Shown: positions 41,084-48,822 of the stretch, one piece after another
Numbering within the stretch: the stretch's first letter is position 1
Layout: each line of letters starts with the position of its first letter
Source of the DNA: Streptomyces sp. NBRC 110611
Lineage (GTDB): Bacteria; Actinomycetota; Actinomycetes; Streptomycetales; Streptomycetaceae
Reading direction: 5' to 3'
DNA length: 64,000 nt
Assembly: GCF_001590865.1 (NCBI RefSeq)
Contig: NZ_BBUY01000003.1
Span: forward strand, 255,846 to 319,845
Notes under the pieces: model-generated
The model's database searches: none
The model's input: the letters and a program-made list of their open reading frames with translations, nothing else
Told to the model about the DNA's origin: nothing
Made by a program: the position numbers and the translations under genes

Positions 41084-42090
41084 TCGGCGGGCTTCGCTTC
41101 GCCGCCCGTGCCGCCGCCGGATCCGGTGGCACCCGCGGACTCCTCCGCCTCCGCGGCCCAGCGGTTGGCCAGCGCCGCGGCCCGGTCGGCCAGCTCCTTG
41201 ACGTCCCGGTCCTGCCGTCCCGCCGCGTAGCCGATCAGGAAGGTCGTCAGCGGCGCGGCGGGACGTGTCACGCCGTGCGCCGCGTCCCGCGCGACATCGA
41301 GAAGCGCCGCCGTGTCGACATCGAGCTCGATGCCCAGTTCGGCCTTGACTGCGGTGATCCATTCGTCCAACACATGTCCATGCTCCCTGATACGGGCGCG
41401 AGCCGCGCTGATGTCCTCCCAGGTGTCGCAGTCGAAGGAGGCCGCGGAGGCGGCGTCCGGGAGCCGTTCGAGCCGCAACCCGGCCAGCACGGCGCGCAGC
41501 GGCAGACCGGTCAGGGTGCCGTGGGCGGCCCGTACGCGGGCCAGTTCGCGGCGCAGCGCGGCGGCCCCGTACGCGGCCACCAGCGGCTGGTCCCGCCCGG
41601 AGGCGTCCTGGAGCATCGCACCGTCACAGGCCGCGGTGCGCGTCGCCGCCGCCAGGAGGTTCCGTACGGTCGCGACGGTCAGGAACGGCAGATCGGCGGA
41701 GAGGACGAGCACGGTCGGGGCGGTGGTGTGCCGGAGGCCGGCGTCGAGCGCGGCCAGCGGGCCACCGCCGGGCGGGTCCTCAAGGGCATGCACGACGGCA
41801 CGCGCGGCCGGGCGCCCGGGGCCGACGACGACGGTGGTCGCCGCGTCGGGGCAGGCGGCGAGCACCCGGTCCAGCAGGGGGCGGCCGCCGACGGACAGGG
41901 CGGGTTTGTCCGCCCCGCCGAGCCGCCGGGCCGCGCCCCCGGCCAGAACGATGGCGTCATGAACGAGGGCGTCGCGGTCGGTGGCGTCGCGGTGGGTGGC
42001 GCCGTGGTCGATGACATCGCGGTCGGTGGCGTCGTGGTCGGTGTGCTCGCTCACCCCTTGAGTATCGCCAGCCGCCGGACCTGGTGTCAC
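41080..42090 (-). CDS. mobA: MobA-like NTP transferase with C-terminal DUF6457 domain
   Basis: This 336-residue protein has a nucleotidyltransferase domain (about 42-220) with the signature LAGGAARRLGGADKP and metal-site SADLPFL, typical of MobA, which joins GMP to molybdopterin. The C-terminal 80 residues form the DUF6457-type helical domain (ITAVKAELGIELDVD onward) often fused to MobA in actinobacteria. The N-terminus has five-residue repeats (ATDRD, ATHRD). GTG at 42090 overlaps the bkdC stop by 4 bases (GTGA), which argues for this start; a second GTG at 42054 is possible. The stop overlaps moeA. Confidence 0.87.
   Translation of the reverse strand: MTPGPAAGDTQGVSEHTDHDATDRDVIDHGATHRDATDRDALVHDAIVLAGGAARRLGGADKPALSVGGRPLLDRVLAACPDAATTVVVGPGRPAARAVVHALEDPPGGGPLAALDAGLRHTTAPTVLVLSADLPFLTVATVRNLLAAATRTAACDGAMLQDASGRDQPLVAAYGAAALRRELARVRAAHGTLTGLPLRAVLAGLRLERLPDAASAASFDCDTWEDISAARARIREHGHVLDEWITAVKAELGIELDVDTAALLDVARDAAHGVTRPAAPLTTFLIGYAAGRQDRDVKELADRAAALANRWAAEAEESAGATGSGGGTGGEAKPAE
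41971..42045 (-). repeat. 5 x 15-bp repeat in mobA
   Basis: Units start at 41971, 41986, 42001, 42016 and 42031 (GTCGCGGTCGGTGGC type) and encode Asp/Arg/His-rich pentapeptides before the catalytic domain. Confidence 0.8.
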
Positions 42091-43421
42091 AGTCCTCGCA
42101 GCAGGAGCGCGGGCTGCTCCACACAGTCGGCCACGTACCGCAGGAAGCCGCCGGCGGTGCCGCCGTCACACACCCGGTGATCGAAGGTGAGCGAGAGCTG
42201 GACGACCCGGCGGACGGCCAACTCGCCTGCGTGCACCCAGGGTTTGGCGGCTATCCGGCCGATGCCGAGCATGGCCGCCTCAGGGTGGTTGATGATCGGC
42301 GTGGAACCGTCGACTCCGAAAACGCCGTAGTTGTTGAGGGTGAACGTGCCGTGCGTCAGCTCGGCCAGGGACAGTCCGCCTGACCTGGCGGCGTCCGTGA
42401 GCCGGGTGATTTCGGCGGACAGTCCCTCGACCGTACGGGCCTGCGCATCCCGTACGACCGGCACCACCAAGCCACGGTCGGTCTGCGCCGCGAAGCCCAG
42501 ATGGACGGCGGGCAGCCGGACGATCTCCTGGGTCGTGGTGTCGACGGTCGCGTTGAGCTGGGGGTACCGCGCCAGCGCCGCCGTGGCGATCCGGGCCAGC
42601 AGCGCGAGCAGCGACACCTCGGGAGCGCCCGGGACGTTCATCGCCGTACGGGCGGCGAGGAGTTCGGTGGCGTCGGCGTCCACCCAGCAGGTCGCCTCCG
42701 GGATCTCCCGGCGGCTCCGGCTGAACTTCTCGGCGGCCGCACCGAGCATCCCCTTGAGCGGAATCCGCTCCTCCGCCACGCCGGCACCGACGGGCCCACG
42801 CTCCTGGCGCGCCCGGATCGCGGACTCGACGTCCCTGCGCAGGATCAGCCCGTCCCGCCCCGATCCCGTCAACTCCCGTAGATCCACACCGTTCTCACGT
42901 GCCATCCGGCGCACCAGCGGGGAGATGACGGCGGCCGTCCGACCGGCGGCGACCCCGCCGGCAGCCTCGGCACGCTCCGCGGCCCGCTCCAGAGCCTGCT
43001 CCGGGGCTCCTGTCGTGGGGCCCACGCCGCCGGGCCGGATCCGGCGCCGTCGCGCCGCCGCCGTGCCCGTGCCGTACCCGACGAGCACGTTCCCGGATCC
43101 GGAATCGCCCGTATCCGGTCCGCTCGAATCCCCCTCATCCGGCCCGCTCGCCGGGTCTGCCGAGGCCTCCGCGGGCGCGCCCACCGCGACCGTCACCAAG
43201 GGGGAGCCCACGGGGACCTCGTCCCCCTCCTCACCGAAGCGGGCGGTCACCACACCGCCGTACGGGCAGGGCACCTCCACCATCGCCTTGGCGGTCTCGA
43301 CCTCCGCCACCGGCTGGTCGATGGCCACCACCTGCCCGACCTCGACCAGCCACTGCACGATCGTCGCCTCGGTGAGCCCCTCCCCCAGGTCGGGCAGGGT
43401 GAATTCGCGGACCACGGCCAT
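42087..43421 (-). CDS. bkdC: branched-chain 2-oxoacid dehydrogenase E2, copy 2
   Basis: This 444-residue E2 has a lipoyl domain (about 1-78; lipoyl Lys45 in EVETAKAMVE), a linker with GVGPTTG, a peripheral-subunit-binding domain (about 162-200, VRRMARENGVDLRELTGSG) and a catalytic core ending in TFDHRVCDGG, which preserves the HxxxDG active site. It is shorter than copy 1, mainly in the linker. The start is ATG at 43421, overlapping the bkdB stop in TGATG; a GTG one codon earlier is also in frame. The stop overlaps mobA. Confidence 0.9.
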   Translation of the reverse strand: MAVVREFTLPDLGEGLTEATIVQWLVEVGQVVAIDQPVAEVETAKAMVEVPCPYGGVVTARFGEEGDEVPVGSPLVTVAVGAPAEASADPASGPDEGDSSGPDTGDSGSGNVLVGYGTGTAAARRRRIRPGGVGPTTGAPEQALERAAERAEAAGGVAAGRTAAVISPLVRRMARENGVDLRELTGSGRDGLILRRDVESAIRARQERGPVGAGVAEERIPLKGMLGAAAEKFSRSRREIPEATCWVDADATELLAARTAMNVPGAPEVSLLALLARIATAALARYPQLNATVDTTTQEIVRLPAVHLGFAAQTDRGLVVPVVRDAQARTVEGLSAEITRLTDAARSGGLSLAELTHGTFTLNNYGVFGVDGSTPIINHPEAAMLGIGRIAAKPWVHAGELAVRRVVQLSLTFDHRVCDGGTAGGFLRYVADCVEQPALLLRGL

Positions 43422-44455
43422 CACTCACCACGTCCCTCGGTCCACTCCGACTCCCACTGGAGGCGGGCGACGGTGTCCAGAATCCGGTCCACGCCGGGCA
43501 GATGGTGCCGCTCCAGCATCGGCGGCGGATACGGGATGTCGAAGCCGGTGACGCGCAGCACCGGTGCCTCCAGGTGGTGGAAGCAGCGCTCGGTGATCCG
43601 TGCGGCGATCTCCCCTCCAGGACCGCCGAAGCCAGTGGCCTCATGGACGATCACGGCCCGGCCGGTGCGCCGCACCGACGCGCAGACCGTCTCGTCGTCG
43701 AACGGCACCAGGGAGCGCAGATCGACCACCTCCAGATCCCAGCCCTCGGCACGCGCGGCCTCGGCGGCCTCCAGACAGGCCGGGAGCGACGGACCGTAGG
43801 TGATCAGCGTGGCGCTGCTGCCGCGGCGCCGGACCACCGCCCGCCCGAGGGGCGCGACCGGCGCGGGCGCGTCGGGCGACCAGTCGGCCTTGGACCAGTA
43901 GAGCCGCTTGGGCTCCAGGAAGACGACCGGGTCGTCGGTGGCGATGGCGGCCCTCAGCAGCCCGTACGCGTCCTCGACGGTCGCCGGGGTGACGACCTGG
44001 AGTCCCGGGGTGGCGAGGTAGTACGCCTCGGAGGAGTCGCTGTGATGCTCGACGCCGCCGATCCCGCCGCCGTAGGGGATACGGATGGTCAGGGGCATCG
44101 GGAGGGCGCCCCGGGTGCGGTTGCGCATCCGGGAGACGTGACTGACCAGCTGCTCGAACGCCGGGTAGGCGAACGCGTCGAACTGCATCTCGACGACCGG
44201 CCGCAGCCCGTACATCGCCATGCCGACGGCGGTGCCCAGGATGCCGGCCTCGGCCAGTGCGGTGTCCGTACAGCGGTCCTCGCCGAACTCCCTGACCAGG
44301 CCGTCGGTGACCCGGAACACGCCGCCCAGGGCGCCGACGTCCTCGCCCATGACATGGACGGACGGGTCCTCGGCCATGGCGTCGCGCAGCGCGCGGTTCA
44401 GCGCCTGCGCCATCGTGGCGGACCTGCGCGCGGTCTCCGGGGCGGTGGTCGTCAT
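43421..44455 (-). CDS. bkdB: branched-chain 2-oxoacid dehydrogenase E1 beta, copy 2
   Basis: This is a 344-residue E1 beta with the same domains as copy 1: GEDVGALGGVFRVTDGLV near 36, IPYGGGIGGVEHHSDS near 125 and VHEATGFGGPGGEIAARITE near 272. It pairs with the alpha subunit encoded just upstream. ATG at 44455 overlaps the bkdA stop by 4 bases, and its own stop overlaps bkdC, so all subunits should be made in step. Confidence 0.92.
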   Translation of the reverse strand: MTTTAPETARRSATMAQALNRALRDAMAEDPSVHVMGEDVGALGGVFRVTDGLVREFGEDRCTDTALAEAGILGTAVGMAMYGLRPVVEMQFDAFAYPAFEQLVSHVSRMRNRTRGALPMPLTIRIPYGGGIGGVEHHSDSSEAYYLATPGLQVVTPATVEDAYGLLRAAIATDDPVVFLEPKRLYWSKADWSPDAPAPVAPLGRAVVRRRGSSATLITYGPSLPACLEAAEAARAEGWDLEVVDLRSLVPFDDETVCASVRRTGRAVIVHEATGFGGPGGEIAARITERCFHHLEAPVLRVTGFDIPYPPPMLERHHLPGVDRILDTVARLQWESEWTEGRGE

Positions 44456-45687
44456 GGCCTGGCCTCCTCGGCGGGCCCGGCGGTGCCCGCGGCGTCCTCG
44501 GTGTGCCCGGCGGTGTCCTCGGTGTGCCCGGCGGTGTCCTCGGTGTGCCCGGCGGCCTCGGCGTCCAGCTCGGCGCGCAACTGCGCCGCCTGGTCGCGCA
44601 GTTGGCTGGTCTGCTCGGCGAATACGTGGTCGAACAGGTCCATCGGATCCAGCTCCGGCTCGGCGTTCAGCCCGTCCCGCAGGTCGGCCGCCAGCTGCTC
44701 GGCGCTCTCCCGGGTGGCGGCGACGAATGCGTCGGTCAGCAGGTGGCGTGCCGTCATCTCCTGCTCCAGCAGGGCTATCGGGTCGTGCGCCCGCCAGGCC
44801 TCGACCTCGGCGTCGCTGCGGTAGCGGGTGGCGTCATCGGCGTTGGTGTGCGCCTCGATGCGGTACGTGACGGCCTCGATCAGGGTGGGGCCGCCGCCGT
44901 CGCGGGCGTGCCGCACGGCTTCGGTCAAGACCTCGTGCATCGCGGGTGCGTCATTGCCGTCCACCAGACGGCCCGGCATGCCGTATCCGACCGCCTTGTG
45001 GGCGAGGGATGGCGCAGCGGTCTGCTTGGCCAGCGGCACGGAGATCGCGAAGCCGTTGTTCTGGACGAGGAAGACGACCGGGGCCTGCCAGAGCGCCGCG
45101 AAGTTCAGCGCCTCGTGGAAGTCACCCTCGCTCGTGCCGCCGTCGCCCACCATGGCCAGTGCGACCACGTCGTCGCCCTTGAGGCGGGCGGCGTGCGCCA
45201 GGCCCACGGCGTGCGGGAGCTGGGTGGCGAGCGGGGTGCACAGCGGGGCGACGCGGTGCTCGTGCGGGTCGTAGCCGTTGTGCCAGTCGCCGCGCAGCAG
45301 GGTCAGCGCCGCCACCGGGCCGAGGCCGCGGACGACGGCGGCGAGGGTGTCGCGGTAGCTGGGGAAGAGCCAGTCGCGGTCCTCGAGGGCCAGCGCGGCG
45401 GCGACCTGGCAGGCCTCCTGTCCGGTGGAGGAGGGGTAGACCGCCAGCCGTCCCTGCCGGGTCAGGGCCGTGGCCTGCGCGTTGTAGCGGCGGCCACGCA
45501 CCAGCTGGGCGTACAGCCGGGTCAGCAGTCCGGAGTCGAGCCGGGCCGCGGCGTCCGTCCCCAGGATGCGGTACGGCACCGGGTCGGGCAGGAGGGGCGC
45601 GGGATCGACGCGCGGCCGCCACGCGGGCGGCGGGCCGGCCAGGCTGCTCTTGTTCCTGCTGCTGCCGGGCTGCTCAAGGACCGTCAT
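44452..45687 (-). CDS. bkdA: branched-chain 2-oxoacid dehydrogenase E1 alpha, copy 2
   Basis: This is a 411-residue E1 alpha. The ThDP motif runs from MVGDGGTSEGDFHEALNF to FLVQNNGFA, and the loop YRIEAHTNADDATRYRSD is intact. The last 30 residues hold three copies of AGHTEDT-like sequence made by a 21-bp tandem repeat. ATG at 45687 lies 8 bases after GAGGAGG; the GTG at 45696 lies in that SD and is rejected. It is the first gene of the second bkd operon and diverges from bkdR. Having two bkd sets is known in S. coelicolor and S. avermitilis, where one set feeds starter units to natural products. Confidence 0.92.
   Translation of the reverse strand: MTVLEQPGSSRNKSSLAGPPPAWRPRVDPAPLLPDPVPYRILGTDAAARLDSGLLTRLYAQLVRGRRYNAQATALTRQGRLAVYPSSTGQEACQVAAALALEDRDWLFPSYRDTLAAVVRGLGPVAALTLLRGDWHNGYDPHEHRVAPLCTPLATQLPHAVGLAHAARLKGDDVVALAMVGDGGTSEGDFHEALNFAALWQAPVVFLVQNNGFAISVPLAKQTAAPSLAHKAVGYGMPGRLVDGNDAPAMHEVLTEAVRHARDGGGPTLIEAVTYRIEAHTNADDATRYRSDAEVEAWRAHDPIALLEQEMTARHLLTDAFVAATRESAEQLAADLRDGLNAEPELDPMDLFDHVFAEQTSQLRDQAAQLRAELDAEAAGHTEDTAGHTEDTAGHTEDAAGTAGPAEEARP
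44494..44556 (-). repeat. 3 x 21-bp tandem repeat in bkdA
   Basis: Near-identical units GTCCTCGGTGTGCCCGGCGG(T/C) at 44494, 44515 and 44536 encode seven-residue repeats in the C-terminal tail. Confidence 0.9.
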
Positions 45688-45797
45688 GTCGAGCACCTCC
45701 TCGGATCGAAGGGGTGGCGCGATGGCGCCTCATGTGGGTGGCGGGCGGACGGTGGATGGGCAGGATGGAATCGGTCGGGGCGGGTGCGCCCTTCCCT

Positions 45798-45811
45798 ACC
45801 GATTGTTCGGT
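45798..45811. promoter_or_regulatory. PaaR-like dyad between bkdA and bkdR
   Basis: ACCGATTGTTCGGT differs by one base from the perfect sites at 48677 and 53390 and keeps both ACCGA/TCGGT arms. It lies about 110 bp from each divergent start codon. It may bind the TetR regulator encoded at 46505. Confidence 0.5.
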
Positions 45812-45845
45812 CGCTGATGCATTTTGGCTACAGGCGGGTCAAGCC

Positions 45846-45854
45846 TGTGGACAA
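45846..45854 (-). other. DnaA-box match (TTGTCCACA)
   Basis: This is a perfect copy of the Streptomyces DnaA box on the minus strand, 59 bp upstream of bkdR. A CTGTGGA/TCCACAG dyad (45845-45851, 45862-45868) overlaps it and could instead be a regulator site. It is isolated, so not an origin. Confidence 0.4.
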
Positions 45855-45912
45855 ACGGTTCTCCACAGCTTGAGATGAAGACAGTGCGTCCACCAAGGGG
45901 AGGCGGGACCAT

Positions 45913-46428
45913 ATGCCGGACGAACAGATGGCCAACTCCGTCGGACAGTCGTCTGCCGCACCGCCACCCGCACCGGCCGCACGCCCGCTGGACACCATCG
46001 ACCGCGCGATCCTGCGCATGCTGCAGACCGACGGCCGGGCCTCGATACGCTCCGTCGCCGAACGGGTCCATGTGTCGCGCGCCAACGCCTACGCCCGGAT
46101 CAACCGCCTGCTGGACGACGGGGTGATCCGCGGCTTCAGCGCCCTCATCGACCAGGAGCGCGCAGGTCAGGGCGCCTCCGCGTACATCACCCTGAAGATC
46201 GTCCAGAACTCCTGGCGCACCGTCCGCAAACAGCTCACGGCGCTGCCCGGGGCCGCCCACATCGCCCTGGTCAGCGGCGATTTCGACGTTCTGCTCCTGG
46301 TCCACGCCAAGGACAACCGGGAGCTGCGGGAGCTGGTCCTCACCCGTATCCAGTCCATCCCGGAGGTCCTCAGCACCCGCACCCTCCTGGTCTTCGAGGA
46401 GACCGACCTGGGCCCCGAGGGGGAGTAG
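45913..46428 (+). CDS. bkdR: Lrp/AsnC family regulator BkdR
   Basis: This is a 171-residue regulator. A Pro/Ala-rich N-terminus is followed by the AsnC HTH (about 25-75; DTIDRAILRMLQTDGRASI and SVAERVHVSRANAYARINRL) and an RAM ligand domain (about 85-165). In S. coelicolor the corresponding gene beside bkd encodes BkdR, which regulates the branched-chain dehydrogenase operon and affects development. The divergent layout with bkdA fits that. The last codons, including the TAG stop, form the first unit of a 22-bp tandem repeat that continues past the gene. Confidence 0.9.
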   Translation: MPDEQMANSVGQSSAAPPPAPAARPLDTIDRAILRMLQTDGRASIRSVAERVHVSRANAYARINRLLDDGVIRGFSALIDQERAGQGASAYITLKIVQNSWRTVRKQLTALPGAAHIALVSGDFDVLLLVHAKDNRELRELVLTRIQSIPEVLSTRTLLVFEETDLGPEGE

Positions 46429-46485
46429 CCCGGGGCCCGAAGGGGAGCAGCCCGGGGCCCGAGGGGGCGTAGCCCGGGCAAGGGC
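46407..46485. repeat. 22-bp tandem repeat across the bkdR stop codon
   Basis: Units (CCCGGGGCCCGAGGGGGCGTAG type) start at about 46407, 46429, 46451 and 46473 (partial). The first contains the bkdR C-terminus and stop; the others fill the gap to the convergent TetR gene. Confidence 0.85.
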
Positions 46486-46504
46486 TGCCGCGTCGGGCGC
46501 CCGG

Positions 46505-47095
46505 TCAGGCCTTCCGCAGCCCCGCGAACGCCGTGCGGACCACGGCCTCGGCGACCTCGTCGCGGCTCGCGGCGCCGCCCCGGCCCGGCCGGTACCACTC
46601 CACGATCGAATTGATCATGCCGAACAGCAGCCGGGTGGCGAGCCGGACGTCCACATCGTCCCGTAGGTCACCGTCGGCGGCGGCCTGCTTCAGCAGATCG
46701 GCGACCCGGTGGTCGAACTCCCGCCGGCGCTCCATCGCCCACCGCTCGGTGTCCGTATTGCCACGCACCCGCAACAGCAGCGTCACATAGGGGAGTTCGT
46801 CCATCAGGACCTCGGCCACGCGCCGGGTGACATGCTCCAGCCGCTCGATCGCCCTCCCCTGGACGGCGCCCGGCTCCGCCAGCACTCCGAACAGTCCGTC
46901 CAGGGCTCGGCTTATGGCCCGGCGCAGCAGCTCTTCCTTGCTGCGCACATGGTGGTAGATCGACGATTTCGAGATACCGGCCGCCTTGGAGAGGTGCTCC
47001 ATGGACGTGCCGTCGTAGCCGCGCTCGTTGAACACCTCGACGGAGACCGCGAGCAGCGAATCGGGCGTATAGGTGTCGCGCTTGGCCATGGTCAT
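46505..47095 (-). CDS. paaR: TetR family regulator, probable PaaR
   Basis: This 196-residue TetR protein has an HTH at about 10-55 (MEHLSKAAGISKSSIYHHVRSKEELL) and a C-terminal ligand domain of the TetR_C type with ELPYVTLLLRVRGNTDTERW. It starts 2 bp after the paaH stop codon (ATG at 47095; second ATG at 47089). Location in the paa locus and identical dyads in two paa promoters make a phenylacetyl-CoA-responsive repressor likely. The name PaaR is inference from context. Confidence 0.8.
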   Translation of the reverse strand: MTMAKRDTYTPDSLLAVSVEVFNERGYDGTSMEHLSKAAGISKSSIYHHVRSKEELLRRAISRALDGLFGVLAEPGAVQGRAIERLEHVTRRVAEVLMDELPYVTLLLRVRGNTDTERWAMERRREFDHRVADLLKQAAADGDLRDDVDVRLATRLLFGMINSIVEWYRPGRGGAASRDEVAEAVVRTAFAGLRKA

Positions 47096-47097
47096 GA

Positions 47098-48618
47098 TTA
47101 GAGCATCAACCCCTCGAGGTCCGCACGGCGCCGTAGTGCCGAGGACGGTGCGTAGCGCCCGCCCGCGATGTGGTGGTGCATCGCATCCAGCAGATCCCGC
47201 ACCCACTGGGCACCGAGCCGCTCGGCCCACTCCAGGGGGCCGCCGGGGTAGTTCACGCCCAGCCGCATGGCCGTGTCGATGTCATCGGGCGTCGCCACCC
47301 CACGGGCCGCGGCATCCACGGCGAAGTCGACGATCATCGCGATCGTCCGAGCGACGATCATGCCCGGCGCATCCTCGATCACGCTGACCTGTTTGCCCAG
47401 CGCCTGGAACAGTCCAACGGCCTCCGCGAGGTCCGCATCGGAGCAGGCAGGCGAAGCGGCGAGAGCGACGCGGGTGGCGGCCCGGTAGTCGAGCGAGAGG
47501 TCGAAGCGGATGGAGCGGCCGTGGTCGGTGCTCGTCGCCGGATATCCGCCGGTCAGCGCCAGGCACGCCCCGCCGGGGAGCCTGATGAAGCCCTCCGGCT
47601 CCCCTGCCGCGCGGTCGCGGGTGACCTTGATGCCCGCCTCTTCGATCAGCTCCCGGAGCACCGCCGCGGGGCCGGGCAGCCCGGCATGCACGGCGACCGC
47701 CTCCGGGGCGGGCCGGGGCCCCTCCGTACGGGGCCCGGGCAGGCCGGCGCCCTCGGAGTAGTCGAACCATCCGCGCCCGGTCTTGCGGCCGTGCAGCCCC
47801 GATTCCACCAGCCGGCGCTGCGCCAGAGAGGGCGTGAACTTCGGGTCCTGGAAGAAGGCCTGCCAGACGGAGTGCGTGACCGCCTCGTTCACGTCCTGCC
47901 CGATGAGGTCGGTCAGTTCGAACGGCCCCATCTTGAAGCCGGTGCCCTCGCGCAGTACCGCGTCGATGGTGGCCGGATCGGCGACCCGCTCCTCGTAGGC
48001 GCGCAGCGCTTCCGCGTAGAACGGGCGGGCGATGCGGTTGACGAGGAAGCCGGGAGTGTCGGCGCAGCGTACCGGCTTCTTGCCCCAGGCCGCCGCGGTG
48101 TCGTACGCGGCGGTGGCGGCCGCCTCCTCGGTGGCGAAGCCGCTGACCACCTCGACCAGCGGGAGCAGCGGCGCGGGATTGAAGAAGTGCATGCCCACGC
48201 AGCGGCCGGGACGGCGCAGCCGGCCGGCGACGGCGGTCACGGCAAGCGAGGAGGTGTTGGTGGCCAGCAGGCAGCCGTCCGCCACGATGTCCTCCAGGGC
48301 GGCGAACAGCTCCTGTTTGGCGGGCAGTTGCTCCAGGATCGCCTCGATGACGAGCGCTGCGTCGGCCAGTTCCGTGAGGGCGGTGACGGGGGAGAGGCGC
48401 TCACGAGCGCCCTCACGGTCACCCGCCGGGATCCGGCCTTTTTCCACGAGCCGGTCGAGTCGCCGCATGATCGCCCCGGCGGCCTCTTCCGCCCGCCCCG
48501 GGGCGCTGTCGTAGAGCCGTACGCGGTGGCCGGCGACCAGCGCCACCTGCGCGATGCCCTGTCCCATGGTGCCGGTGCCCACCACTGCCACGGTGCCGCT
48601 GGTCCCGATTGCCGTCAT
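47098..48618 (-). CDS. paaH: 3-hydroxyacyl-CoA dehydrogenase PaaH
   Basis: This 506-residue enzyme has the NAD-binding domain (about 8-190; VAVVGTGTMGQGIAQVALVAG) and two consecutive C-terminal 3HCDH domains (about 192-290 and 405-500). The double-C layout and length match PaaH, which oxidises 3-hydroxyadipyl-CoA to 3-oxoadipyl-CoA. The catalytic His region MHFFNPAPLLPLVEVV is intact. ATG at 48618 follows AGAGGGG. It forms an operon with paaR and diverges from paaN. Confidence 0.9.
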   Translation of the reverse strand: MTAIGTSGTVAVVGTGTMGQGIAQVALVAGHRVRLYDSAPGRAEEAAGAIMRRLDRLVEKGRIPAGDREGARERLSPVTALTELADAALVIEAILEQLPAKQELFAALEDIVADGCLLATNTSSLAVTAVAGRLRRPGRCVGMHFFNPAPLLPLVEVVSGFATEEAAATAAYDTAAAWGKKPVRCADTPGFLVNRIARPFYAEALRAYEERVADPATIDAVLREGTGFKMGPFELTDLIGQDVNEAVTHSVWQAFFQDPKFTPSLAQRRLVESGLHGRKTGRGWFDYSEGAGLPGPRTEGPRPAPEAVAVHAGLPGPAAVLRELIEEAGIKVTRDRAAGEPEGFIRLPGGACLALTGGYPATSTDHGRSIRFDLSLDYRAATRVALAASPACSDADLAEAVGLFQALGKQVSVIEDAPGMIVARTIAMIVDFAVDAAARGVATPDDIDTAMRLGVNYPGGPLEWAERLGAQWVRDLLDAMHHHIAGGRYAPSSALRRRADLEGLML

Positions 48619-48668
48619 GCGAGCTGATCCCCTCTGACCGACTTTTCCACAGGGCGGCCGGATCCCCC

Positions 48669-48696
48669 TTGCCCCGACCGATCGTTCGGTTACTCT
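48669..48696 (+). promoter_or_regulatory. paaN promoter with repressor dyad in the spacer
   Basis: TTGCCC (48669-48674) and TACTCT (48691-48696) are spaced by 16 bases, and the perfect dyad ACCGATCGTTCGGT (48677-48690) fills the spacer. A repressor bound here would block RNA polymerase and, being in the divergent gap, could also control paaH-paaR. Confidence 0.6.
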
Positions 48697-48744
48697 AGCC
48701 CCGTCGACGTTTCCACACCCAGCCATATCCGCCCGCCTTACTCA

Positions 48745-48799
48745 CTCCCCATCCGCTCCCCATCCGCTCCCCATCCACTCTCCACCCACTCTCCGCGCA
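48745..48799. repeat. 11-bp tandem repeat upstream of paaN
   Basis: CTCCCCATCCG occurs at 48745 and 48756, with a one-base variant at 48767 and two more diverged units to 48799. It lies in the 5' untranslated region of paaN, between promoter and SD. Confidence 0.8.
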
Positions 48800-48822
48800 G
48801 CTCGACGAGGAGTTGGTCATCG

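Noticed and set aside
46429..46504. Rho-independent terminator between bkdR and the TetR gene
   Set aside because: The GC-rich sequence is explained by the 22-bp direct repeats. CCCGGG units can pair with each other in many ways, but no single stable stem stands out.
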